NCBI GenBank assembly: GCA_900549285.1
Contig: URNW01000012.1
Span: forward strand, 1 to 37,009
Direction: 5' to 3'
Origin: an uncultured Mycoplasmatota bacterium
Lineage (GTDB): Bacteria; Bacillota_I; Bacilli_A; RF39; UBA660
DNA length: 37,009 nt
The translations under genes and the position numbers were made by a program. Within the stretch, counting starts at the first letter, position 1. Every line of letters starts with the position of its first letter. The notes under the pieces are model-generated. The model made no database searches. It had not been told where the DNA came from and saw nothing but the letters and a program-made list of their open reading frames with translations. Positions 17,108 to 23,838 of this stretch are shown piece after piece.

Positions 17108-18381
17108 TTTGGAAGAAGTTCACATAAATTTTTATAATTTCCCGTATTTTCGTTTTCAAAAGTAGTAAAATAGTAGTAAATTTCTTTTTGTTTAACTATT
17201 TTTTCCATCTCGGCTTGTGCGGACATATATGTAGGGTGTGTATAATAACTTAATGTAAGTAAAATGTTCTTATGTCCCATTATATATTGTAATGTATGAG
17301 GGTTCATGCCATCGTTAGCCCAACTAGTACAAAATGTATGTCTTAAAGTATGAGGGGTCATTTTGTTTGGAAGTTTTTCACTATGACAATTATTATATTT
17401 CTTAACAATTCCCCTAAAAATACTATCATAGTCATTTCGTAATTTTGGGTAGCCATTACTTTTAAAAAACAAGAAACCATTATAACCATCAATAGTAACA
17501 TTGTTTATGTCTTTACGATTACTTAATACACTCTTAAAGATTTCGTACGCTTTGTCGCTCATAGGTACTTTTCTTATACCACTATCAGTTTTTGTTTCTT
17601 CTATATAGTAACCTCGTTTCGTATTATATAAAAGTTGATGGTCTATATTGATAAGTCTATTTTCAAAATCTAGGTCAGTATCTATTAGTCCGCAAAATTC
17701 CGATATACGAAGTCCCGTTTCTCTTATTAAAATAACTTCGTCATAATTCTTATAATAGGTTGTATCATTCTTAATAAAAGAATATAGATTTTTTTCTTGT
17801 TCGGGTGTCAAAATTGTTTTTGGCTCTGTGTCATTTTCTATTACATCATTAAGTTTAAAGTCAAATGGGTTTTTCCTTATGCAATCGTCTTGTATAGCCA
17901 TAATAAAAGCCGATTTTAAAGACCTTTTATCATTTTTAATAGTTTGATAGGCTACGCCTTTTTCTTTCATGCGTAGCGCCCATGCTTTAGCGTCCGACAT
18001 CTTAACATTTTCAATAGAACAAGCACCAAGTTTATCTTCTTCTAGTGATTTCATAAGTCTATTGCGTCCTATTTGTGTACTATCTTTAACTTTTGGTCGT
18101 TGACTATTCTTTTTCGCATATAATTGACATACGGTCATTTTTTTACCTATTGTATCTATTCCATCGTAAATGTCTTTTTGTATTTCGTGTTCTTTTTCTC
18201 GTAGTGATAAGTCATTACGCTTTCCTTTTGGCGTTTTATCAGTTGGTACTAACTTCCAAGCATAAATAAATTGTGGTTTTCCTAAATTATCAGTATATTT
18301 GTAAACATATCTTCCATCTTTTCTTTGGCTCTCTCCCGTATTTAAAATACGATTTTTATTATCTCGTCTTTTTATTGACAT
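17092..18381 (-). CDS. int: Tn916-type tyrosine recombinase (integrase)
   Basis: Catalyses integration and excision of the element. The N-terminal arm-binding domain matches Tn916 Int in style (KRRDNKNRILNTGESQRKDG), followed by a core-binding domain (about 75-180) and a catalytic domain with Arg in TGLRISE (about 223), Lys in KTDSGIRK, HTLRHTF, MGHK and a Tyr in SYYTHPT (about 379). All catalytic residues appear present. I chose the ATG at 18381 (429 residues): AGGAGC lies at the right distance and Tn916 Int begins at the equivalent place. Codons near the 3' end contain the arm-site pair. Downstream of xis, as in Tn916. Confidence 0.96.
   Translation of the reverse strand: MSIKRRDNKNRILNTGESQRKDGRYVYKYTDNLGKPQFIYAWKLVPTDKTPKGKRNDLSLREKEHEIQKDIYDGIDTIGKKMTVCQLYAKKNSQRPKVKDSTQIGRNRLMKSLEEDKLGACSIENVKMSDAKAWALRMKEKGVAYQTIKNDKRSLKSAFIMAIQDDCIRKNPFDFKLNDVIENDTEPKTILTPEQEKNLYSFIKNDTTYYKNYDEVILIRETGLRISEFCGLIDTDLDFENRLINIDHQLLYNTKRGYYIEETKTDSGIRKVPMSDKAYEIFKSVLSNRKDINNVTIDGYNGFLFFKSNGYPKLRNDYDSIFRGIVKKYNNCHSEKLPNKMTPHTLRHTFCTSWANDGMNPHTLQYIMGHKNILLTLSYYTHPTYMSAQAEMEKIVKQKEIYYYFTTFENENTGNYKNLCELLPKIKMS
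17161..17181 (+). repeat. Paired Int arm-type sites, left end
   Basis: Two direct copies, AGTAGTAAAA and AGTAGTAAAT, 11 bases apart, within the 3' end of int. They match the GTAGTAAAT-type DR2 sites bound by the N-terminal domain of Tn916 Int (from memory). A matching pair lies at 24905-24925. A degenerate single copy, GATAGTAAAT, is at 17025-17034. Confidence 0.75.
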
Positions 18382-18409
18382 ATTTTTTGCTCCTTTCTTT
18401 AATATAGAA

Positions 18410-18453
18410 AGAGCCTTGATATGCAATAACATTATATCACATATTAAGGCTCA
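18410..18453. repeat. Inverted CATATYAAGGCTCW repeat between xis and int
   Basis: AGAGCCTTGATATG (18410-18423) and CATATTAAGGCTCA (18440-18453) form an inverted repeat around a TATAAT-like int promoter (minus strand ATATAAT). An exact third copy, CATATCAAGGCTCT, is at 24871-24884, next to the right arm sites. Candidate binding sites for Xis or a regulator. Confidence 0.55.
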
Positions 18454-18459
18454 ATTTCA

Positions 18460-18696
18460 TTAAATTGTATTTAAAGTATCAATAACTTTTTCAAATTGTT
18501 TTCGTTTTATTTGAATTCGGTTTCCGTTCATAATTACCCAACTTGCATTTAGGTTTTCTTCTGCTAGTTTACGAAGTTTATTCTCGCCAATACGAAAATA
18601 CTTTGACGCTTCTTCAATAGTTAGTGTATATTTTTCACTTATAGGAACATACACACTATTTTTATAAGGCTCTTGATAATTTATATTATCTATCAT
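18460..18696 (-). CDS. xis: Tn916-type excisionase
   Basis: Small DNA-bending protein that directs Int toward excision. The 78-residue protein is very close in style to Tn916 Xis: YTLTIEEASKYFRIGENKLR (helix-turn-helix of the MerR-like excisionase type) followed by NGNRIQIKRKQFEKVIDTL (wing and C-terminal helix). Its ATG overlaps the TAA of the upstream FtsK/TcpA-like gene (TAATG), so excisionase is made only with the transfer/replication mRNA. Int follows after a 78-base gap. This coupling would tie excision to expression of rep and the ATPase. Confidence 0.95.
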   Translation of the reverse strand: MIDNINYQEPYKNSVYVPISEKYTLTIEEASKYFRIGENKLRKLAEENLNASWVIMNGNRIQIKRKQFEKVIDTLNTI

Positions 18697-19907
18697 TAAA
18701 ACATCTTCTCGCTTATAATTCTATCAAGTTTATTCATATCGTCTTGTGTAATTTCTGCAACCTTAATACGCGTCAATGTTCTTTTTCCATCTTCGTAAAG
18801 ATAACCATAACCTTGTGAATTCATTTCAGTAACTTGTTTTTGCATATCTTCGTCTAGCAACATATCTAATTGTATTTGAGAGATTTGTCCCATCATGATA
18901 ATTTTTTTGAATTGTTCTTTTGCTCCTCGTGGGAAGTAAATAGCGTCTGCTCGTTGTAAACTTACTATTGTTATTATTTTTTTACTTCGCCCTGCGAACA
19001 ATAAATCTGCCACCATATTTTTAACATCTTCTGCCTCTTTTTTATCTAATGAATTTAGTAAAAGTGCATATTCTTCTATTAAACATATAATAGTTTCTTT
19101 ATTGTCGTTGCTTTCTTCATTATTTAGTCTTTCCGTAAAAATTTCATGTACTTTTTTAATACCATCTACTGCGTTAATGCCATAGTAATTAGGACAATTT
19201 TTAAATTGTATATAGTCCTCGTTTTTTCTATCACATATATAGACTTTAACATCTTCGTTAATAAATTCTTTATTGTAAACAACTTTCCCCAATAATTGAT
19301 GTGTAAAATATGTCTTACCACTTCCCGTAGATCCGACTACTAGTGCCGACAAGAAGTCGTCTAGGAAGTGGTCTTCTGCCCAAACATCAAATATTCTAGG
19401 TTTAAGGAATTTTCTAGGGGTGCAATATACATTTATAGTTTCAGTAGTTTTGCCATATTCCATATAATCTATTTTAATGTCATATACTGCCTCTAAATCG
19501 TCTTGTCTTTTTTTCATTTTTTCAAGTGATATATTTTTTGCGTCTAATACATAAATTTTTTGATTAAATTCTTTACCATCTAAAATTGCTTTACATCGTA
19601 CATATTCGTCATTATCATTTTTTAAATTTATGTCTTTCATGCTTTTTTCTTCGTGTTTAATCTCTTTTTTAAATCTCTTTAATGAAATGATTAAAGCAAT
19701 TAAAATTATTGTTAAAATTGTTGCAAGTCCATAGTTTAATATTATGTGTATCATTTTTATTTGTAATTCAGTAGTGGCTTTTGAAGTCATATAATCTATT
19801 ACATAATCTTTTAAATGCCATACAAATTGTGCTACTATTAAATACAATTCTACAATTATAATTTTTATAAAGTTAATTTTTTTCAATATCTTGTTTATTT
19901 TCTTCAT
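18696..19907 (-). CDS. FtsK/TcpA-like membrane DNA-pumping ATPase (coupling protein)
   Basis: Probable coupling protein that brings the element's DNA to a conjugation pore or moves DNA across the membrane. Two N-terminal transmembrane helices (about 13-32 and 50-72) precede a linker and an FtsK/SpoIIIE-type motor domain with Walker A GSTGSGKT (about 190), Walker B IICLIEEYALLL (about 275), and the SLQRADAIYFPRGAKEQFK segment typical of FtsK/TcpA. The 403-residue length suits TcpA rather than FtsK, and there is no DNA-orienting gamma domain. An AGAGGAG ribosome binding site lies inside the end of rep; the genes overlap by 35 bases. Confidence 0.9.
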   Translation of the reverse strand: MKKINKILKKINFIKIIIVELYLIVAQFVWHLKDYVIDYMTSKATTELQIKMIHIILNYGLATILTIILIALIISLKRFKKEIKHEEKSMKDINLKNDNDEYVRCKAILDGKEFNQKIYVLDAKNISLEKMKKRQDDLEAVYDIKIDYMEYGKTTETINVYCTPRKFLKPRIFDVWAEDHFLDDFLSALVVGSTGSGKTYFTHQLLGKVVYNKEFINEDVKVYICDRKNEDYIQFKNCPNYYGINAVDGIKKVHEIFTERLNNEESNDNKETIICLIEEYALLLNSLDKKEAEDVKNMVADLLFAGRSKKIITIVSLQRADAIYFPRGAKEQFKKIIMMGQISQIQLDMLLDEDMQKQVTEMNSQGYGYLYEDGKRTLTRIKVAEITQDDMNKLDRIISEKMF

Positions 19908-20880
19908 TTTCTATCTCCTCTAATTTTTTTGTCATTTTATGTTCTATAATTGTGCCATCGCTTTTATACTCAATTATGTTATGAATTCTACGCAAAAATG
20001 CGTACCAAATTTCTTTATATTGTGAAGTAAAATGTACCCCGTAATATTGCTCCTCTAATGGAACATTTGAAGTTATATAGACATAAGTGTAACAAGCCAC
20101 TTTATCATTATATCTAGCGGGTAGCATAAGGGGGTATATATCAAGATAATTAAGCATATCGCCGATGGGTATTTGACTATGAAATTCCTCAAAAACTAGG
20201 GTATTCATAGTGCTTTTGTATGCGTCAAAATTTACACCTCTGCTACTTGTGTAATTTGTGATACGACATATATTTTTAGCACCATGCCTTTTGTATATAT
20301 CTCGTGTCTTACCAACGCCCGTTTTTCCATAGATATAAGTTACTACAAGGTCGCGGTTTTCTTTCATATATTTGTCTGCAAGATATGTTTCTCTTATCAA
20401 GTCAATATCGCGTATTTTTAAAGCCCATTGTGGGTTGTTTTCTATAATTTCAATGTTTGATTTACCATCTTTAATATCTTCTAATAATTGCCCTATAAAG
20501 GGGTCTTTTTCTTGCAATTCCGATGGTATAGTTCCGTATTCTTCAAAACTGCCCTCAATAGATGTTTCGGCTTTATCAGTATTTTCAAATTTACCCGTTT
20601 TTCTCACATAATCAATATTATCTTGTATTGTTCCATAGGCTTTCTCAATGTGTGCCGTAGGGAAGCGATTTTTAATCGTTGTGAAACGAATAGGCGATTT
20701 TGAATAGATAAATATATGAATATGCTCGGTTTTTGTTTCGTTGCCAATTTCCTTACACATACAATAATAGTCCAATACAAATTTTTTCAAAGTTTCTTTT
20801 AGCAATTCGTATGTGATGTCATGTTCTTGTGGGTTGTTAATCGTGAGTTGCCATTTTCTACTTTGGCTATTATCTGCCAT
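19873..20880 (-). CDS. rep: CRESS-DNA-type replication initiator: HUH endonuclease plus SF3 helicase
   Basis: Initiates rolling-circle replication by nicking the origin, staying bound through a Tyr and unwinding DNA. The HUH domain shows motif I WQLTINNP (10-17), motif II HIHIF (His 53, 55) and motif III DYVRK (nucleophile Tyr 91, Lys 94). The helicase domain shows Walker A GKTGVGKT (185-192), Walker B TLVFEEF (227-233) and motif C VYITSN (267-272). This order and the 335-residue size are those of circovirus/geminivirus-type Reps and of bacterial plasmid relatives (pCRESS groups). AGGAGTGATA precedes the ATG. The matching origin lies about 130 bases upstream. It may also serve as relaxase, since no other is present. 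Confidence 0.93.
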   Translation of the reverse strand: MADNSQSRKWQLTINNPQEHDITYELLKETLKKFVLDYYCMCKEIGNETKTEHIHIFIYSKSPIRFTTIKNRFPTAHIEKAYGTIQDNIDYVRKTGKFENTDKAETSIEGSFEEYGTIPSELQEKDPFIGQLLEDIKDGKSNIEIIENNPQWALKIRDIDLIRETYLADKYMKENRDLVVTYIYGKTGVGKTRDIYKRHGAKNICRITNYTSSRGVNFDAYKSTMNTLVFEEFHSQIPIGDMLNYLDIYPLMLPARYNDKVACYTYVYITSNVPLEEQYYGVHFTSQYKEIWYAFLRRIHNIIEYKSDGTIIEHKMTKKLEEIENEENKQDIEKN

Positions 20881-20967
20881 GTTATCACTCCTATTTTTAA
20901 AGGCTTAAATTATTAAATTTTCAAAGAACTAATGCGCTAATACATACTAGTTAATACATGCCAATGA

Positions 20968-21001
20968 GTGGGGCGAGTGGCGTAGCCACTAAAGCCCCCA
21001 C
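20968..21001. repeat. Two-part GC-rich hairpin beside the origin
   Basis: The inner stem AGTGGC/GCCACT has a GTA loop. The outer stem GTGGGGC pairs with GCCCCCAC, leaving one bulged C. It is strikingly GC-rich for this window and touches the left arm of the origin stem-loop. It could be a Rep-binding element, a single-strand origin, oriT, or a structure in the rep mRNA leader. Confidence 0.7.
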
Positions 21002-21050
21002 CATATAAGGGCTAGTATTACCCCTTATATGTAGCATGTAGCATGTAGCA
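21002..21050 (+). other. CRESS-type replication origin: TAGTATTAC stem-loop plus three tandem repeats
   Basis: A perfect 10-bp stem (CATATAAGGG 21002-21011, CCCTTATATG 21022-21031) holds the loop CTAGTATTAC. The loop contains TAGTATTAC (21013-21021), the nonanucleotide of circovirus origins and a variant of the geminivirus TAATATTAC. By analogy Rep would nick TAGTATT/AC between 21019 and 21020. Three head-to-tail ATGTAGC copies (21029-21049) directly follow, like the Rep-binding repeats beside viral origins. The nonanucleotide is on the strand opposite the rep coding strand. Confidence 0.9.
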
Positions 21051-21077
21051 ATAATTTGTAAATTTACCTTAATGTTA

Positions 21078-21108
21078 ATCTTGCCACTAGTTAAAATAAT
21101 AGCAAGAT
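21078..21108. repeat. Inverted repeat in the origin region
   Basis: ATCTTGC and GCAAGAT are separated by 17 bases. The interior contains ACTAGTTAA (21086-21094), which also occurs directly repeated at 20946-20954 on the other side of the stem-loop. Possible protein-binding sites flanking the origin. Confidence 0.5.
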
Positions 21109-21143
21109 GTAACATATCGGTAGTTAATAAGTCAATAAGTAAC

Positions 21144-21428
21144 TTATTTCTTGCTTGTTTCGGTAGAGTTAGCGAATTCTACATAACTAACATTTTTGTA
21201 TTTATCATAAAGGAAGTCAACATCTTTACCTACAAGACTTTTAATCTCTGATGTAGTTAATTCTTTACCAAAAGTTTTAGTTAAGATGTCATATCTTACT
21301 TTAACTATTGATACCTTAACACCTGCACTTTTTTCGTTTTCAAACTCTTCCGCACAATGAAAATTAACATTATGATATGGCTTGTTTTCAAACTCGCCAA
21401 TTCTTTCTTCAATACCTTTAATTTTCAT
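21144..21428 (-). CDS. Small replication-module protein, possibly ssDNA-binding
   Basis: A 94-residue soluble protein that I cannot place in a named family. It has a beta-rich N-terminal part (KPYHNVNFHCAEEF, VKVSIVKVRYDIL) and a C-terminal half ending VSYVEFAN. Lying directly upstream of the origin and rep in the same direction, it occupies the place where rolling-circle plasmids and filamentous phages often encode a single-strand DNA-binding protein. That role is inference from position and the beta pattern. AAAGGAG lies 12 bases before the ATG. Confidence 0.8.
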   Translation of the reverse strand: MKIKGIEERIGEFENKPYHNVNFHCAEEFENEKSAGVKVSIVKVRYDILTKTFGKELTTSEIKSLVGKDVDFLYDKYKNVSYVEFANSTETSKK

Positions 21429-21513
21429 AGTTTTAATTTTCTCCTTTCGTTAAATTTGGTGTAATTCTAATTGGCGCCTTTCAAATTACAAGTCAATTCT
21501 AGCAAAAAAATAA

Positions 21514-21540
21514 ATTATAGTAGCCCACCGACAACGGAAA
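21514..21540 (-). promoter_or_regulatory. Candidate promoter and operator before the replication module
   Basis: On the minus strand TATAAT (21514-21519) lies just downstream of TTTCCGTTGTCGGTGG (the complement of 21525-21540). Nearly the same 16-mer recurs at 21614-21629, and its core ACGACGGAA recurs inverted at 21699-21707 in the HTH gene. The -35 box is not clear. Likely an operator of the element's HTH regulator. Confidence 0.5.
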
Positions 21541-21613
21541 TTAAAACCTTATAAATAAAGGGTTTTTGATTTTAATAATTAAGAAAGTGCTTGTTTTAAA
21601 GTAAAAAAAAATT

Positions 21614-21630
21614 CCACCAACGACGGAAAA
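21614..21630. repeat. Second copy of the CCACCRACRACGGAAA repeat
   Basis: CCACCAACGACGGAAAA is identical to 21525-21540 at 14 of the first 16 positions, in the same orientation, 89 bases apart. It lies between the HTH gene and the replication module. Candidate regulator binding site. Confidence 0.55.
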
Positions 21631-21645
21631 AATCATTTTAAAATA

Positions 21646-21678
21646 TAAAAAAAGAACATATCTTTTTAAAATATGCTC
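21646..21678 (-). terminator. Terminator after the HTH regulator
   Basis: An 8-bp stem (GAGCATAT/ATATGTTC, one G-U pair, 9-base loop) is followed by TTTTTTTA on the minus strand, 10 bases after the HTH stop codon. Confidence 0.8.
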
Positions 21679-21688
21679 TAATTTTTAT

Positions 21689-22099
21689 CTATTTTCTTCC
21701 GTCGTTTAACCAATGTTTTTCTGCTATTCCAACCTCTTTTAAGAATTCATTACATTCATACATTGATTTTCCGCCAAATTTTTCTATAAGTTGTGCGTAG
21801 GCGTGATGTACTTTATTACCTGGTTCAAAGCCTAGTCCCCATGCTCGTAGTAAATCTTCAACATTTTTTAAGTTAATTTTAAATACAATAGCAAAAGATA
21901 CAATAGATGTCATTAAAGGTTTCGTGTATCCCCCAAGTATATTATAGTATGTAGTTTTTCCTAATCCCGTTTCGGCAGAAAATTTTGTTTGATTTGGCTT
22001 GTATAAATTTTTTACTATTTCCATTACTTCAATATATGTTTTATTTATTTGTTTATCTAATTCAAAATTTCTATCAAATTCTTCTTTTATTGAACTCAT
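21689..22099 (-). CDS. HTH transcriptional regulator (XRE/phage-repressor type)
   Basis: A 136-residue probable repressor of the element. A helix-turn-helix of the Cro/CI type is seen at about 36-75 (QTKFSAETGLGKTTYYNILGG, then TSIVSFAIVFKINL). The helical C-terminal part (about 80-136) may mediate dimerisation. AAGGAG precedes the ATG. It lies upstream of the replication module, separated from it by a terminator and two copies of a CCACCRACRACGGAAA repeat, which are its likely operators. This arrangement suggests control of rep, ATPase, xis and int expression. Confidence 0.85.
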   Translation of the reverse strand: MSSIKEEFDRNFELDKQINKTYIEVMEIVKNLYKPNQTKFSAETGLGKTTYYNILGGYTKPLMTSIVSFAIVFKINLKNVEDLLRAWGLGFEPGNKVHHAYAQLIEKFGGKSMYECNEFLKEVGIAEKHWLNDGRK

Positions 22100-22115
22100 A
22101 ATAAATTTCTCCTTT

Positions 22116-22544
22116 TTAATCTATATAATCTATATAATAAATTTTAGGTGTATTGTCCCATAATTCAGCAATTTCATAACAATTGGTTTTACAAATATGA
22201 TTATGATGTATGCTTTCCCTAAAATAGTAATTAAAACTTATATAAATTATTTCCTTAATATCGCTATTAAATTCCTTTTGGACTACTTTTGTTGCTCCAA
22301 TGTTATTATTTTCAATATATAAACTATTTTTCAAAAATTTATCTTTACATGGAATAACTAAATCTTCTTTTTTTTCATTTTTTCCAACTTTTTCTAACTC
22401 TATTTCTTTTATAATAATTTGCTTTTTACCTTTTAAGTTAACTACTTGAAAAAATCTTTGAGTAATTCCATTTCGACCACATGGTTTAGACATACAAAAT
22501 ACATCACCAATTTTTACATCATATTGATTTTTAATTTTTTTCAT
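22116..22544 (-). CDS. Hypothetical protein of the element, 142 residues
   Basis: I do not recognise this protein. It is soluble, with a beta-rich N-terminal half (YDVKIGDVFCMSKP, RFFQVVNLKGKKQIIIKEIE) and a C-terminal segment with several His and Cys residues (SIHHNHICKTNCYEIAEL) that could bind metal. The ATG at 22544 is well supported by TTGGAGGA eight bases upstream; the longer frame to 22619 has no such site. It sits 16 bases upstream of the HTH gene, so they are likely co-transcribed. Very AT-rich compared with the int-rep part. Confidence 0.75.
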   Translation of the reverse strand: MKKIKNQYDVKIGDVFCMSKPCGRNGITQRFFQVVNLKGKKQIIIKEIELEKVGKNEKKEDLVIPCKDKFLKNSLYIENNNIGATKVVQKEFNSDIKEIIYISFNYYFRESIHHNHICKTNCYEIAELWDNTPKIYYIDYID

Positions 22545-22642
22545 AAGTTTGTCCTCCAAAAACATTATACCATTTTTCACCAATATTTTATATAATATGA
22601 AAAAATAATTTTGGATCATAACTACTTATACCAAAATTATTT

Positions 22643-22933
22643 TTAGTTATTATCAATATTTTTCCTTATTTCTACTATGAAATCTACTTCTTCAGCTATT
22701 TCTTTGTATGCATCATATATTTTTTGCTCATATTCTTCAATCTTTTTATTATGCTCCTGTAATTTTTTCTTTTGAAAGAAAAAAGGTTTAGTATCTTCTA
22801 AAAAATTTATTTCATTTTGATAAAACTTTATTTTATTGTCTAATATTTTCAAATAGAGGTTAGTTTCTTCTATTTCGTGATATAAACATAAATCAATTAT
22901 ATTATTAACTAAATCTTCCTTATCTTTTGACAT
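22643..22933 (-). CDS. Hypothetical coiled-coil protein of the element
   Basis: A 96-residue protein, unrecognised. It is highly charged and predicted helical throughout, with a heptad-like stretch (LYLKILDNKIKFYQNEINFL through KIEEYEQKIYDAYKEIAEEV). No membrane helix or signal peptide. AAAGGAA lies about 10 bases before the ATG at 22933; a TTG three codons earlier is too close to that site. It lies between the 142-residue gene and the cargo lipoprotein, all in one direction. Confidence 0.72.
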   Translation of the reverse strand: MSKDKEDLVNNIIDLCLYHEIEETNLYLKILDNKIKFYQNEINFLEDTKPFFFQKKKLQEHNKKIEEYEQKIYDAYKEIAEEVDFIVEIRKNIDNN

Positions 22934-23010
22934 TATTATCAATTCCTTTAATATAAAATATAAAAGTAGTACCTAATTTTTAATTTTTTAAATACTACTT
23001 TTATTTTGAA

Positions 23011-23814
23011 TTATTTTATTAACGATTTATCAATAGTTATAACTGGTCTAATTCCAAGATTTCCTAAATCTGTATCAGTTATTTCCGTAGAAGCAGGGTA
23101 CACAAAATTTAAAGTAACTTCCCATGCCTTTATTTGAGAACCTATAAATGCTGTACTAGTCCAATAAGAGTGTCCACCATCATTTAAACAACCATAACTT
23201 GAACAATCGCTTTGAGTTCTATCAAATAACCAACCATAAGAACAATTATTTGTTTTATTATAATCACAATTATCTTTATCAAAATAAATTTGAGTATTGT
23301 AATTTAATTTAGAAGTATCTTGACCTATAATATTCATAATTTCTTCTGCTGAAATTAGTCTTGCCTTATAACCTTTATAATCTATTGTATAATTTTGTGA
23401 AAGGGTATATTTATCTTTTCTATCTTTTACACCAGCCCATTTGTTGGTTGTTTCTTTTAATGTGTTTAAAAACTCTTTACTAGGGCCATTTTTTCCCTCT
23501 CCATCTTTAGCCCAATTTATATGATTAGTTATATTATGGTCTAAAAGTAAATTTATTGTTCCATCTCCATTATCACTATATAAATACCATTTTAAACAAC
23601 CACTAGTATTTTTTGTATCGCTATTACTTTCTTCATAATTATTACATTTTTTTCCAGTTTCAGCATTAAAATATATAGTTTCGGCATTACTATAATATTT
23701 TACTTCCTTATTGCTACCATTATCAATACCACCACTTGAAGTAGTCTTGTCGCCACAACCAGTTAACACCAAAGTTAAAATCATAATTAAACTTAAATAT
23801 TTTATTTTTTTCAT
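23011..23814 (-). CDS. Cargo lipoprotein with a DUF6273-like C-terminal domain
   Basis: A 267-residue surface lipoprotein carried by the element. The signal peptide ends in the lipobox LTGC (Cys 20), followed by a Ser/Gly/Asn-rich linker and a domain with KARLISAEEI, several Cys (SDCSSYGCLNDGG), the YWTST motif and a final LGIRPVITI. This pattern (a LIxADE/LISAEE segment, then YWTxS, then GxRPVI) is shared with the host surface protein at the right edge of the window and fits the DUF6273-type domain found in many gut Bacillota surface proteins; the family name is from memory. Its role may be adhesion or surface exclusion (inference). Confidence 0.85.
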   Translation of the reverse strand: MKKIKYLSLIMILTLVLTGCGDKTTSSGGIDNGSNKEVKYYSNAETIYFNAETGKKCNNYEESNSDTKNTSGCLKWYLYSDNGDGTINLLLDHNITNHINWAKDGEGKNGPSKEFLNTLKETTNKWAGVKDRKDKYTLSQNYTIDYKGYKARLISAEEIMNIIGQDTSKLNYNTQIYFDKDNCDYNKTNNCSYGWLFDRTQSDCSSYGCLNDGGHSYWTSTAFIGSQIKAWEVTLNFVYPASTEITDTDLGNLGIRPVITIDKSLIK

Positions 23815-23838
23815 TTTTCATTTTCCTTTCATTTTTTA

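Noticed and set aside
18382..18432. Longer N-terminus for the integrase
   Set aside because: The extra 17 residues lie upstream of a good AGGAGC ribosome binding site and have no counterpart in Tn916 Int.
21029..21050. Tandem repeats as a CRISPR-like array
   Set aside because: The units are 7 bases with no spacers; they are far better explained as iterons beside the origin.
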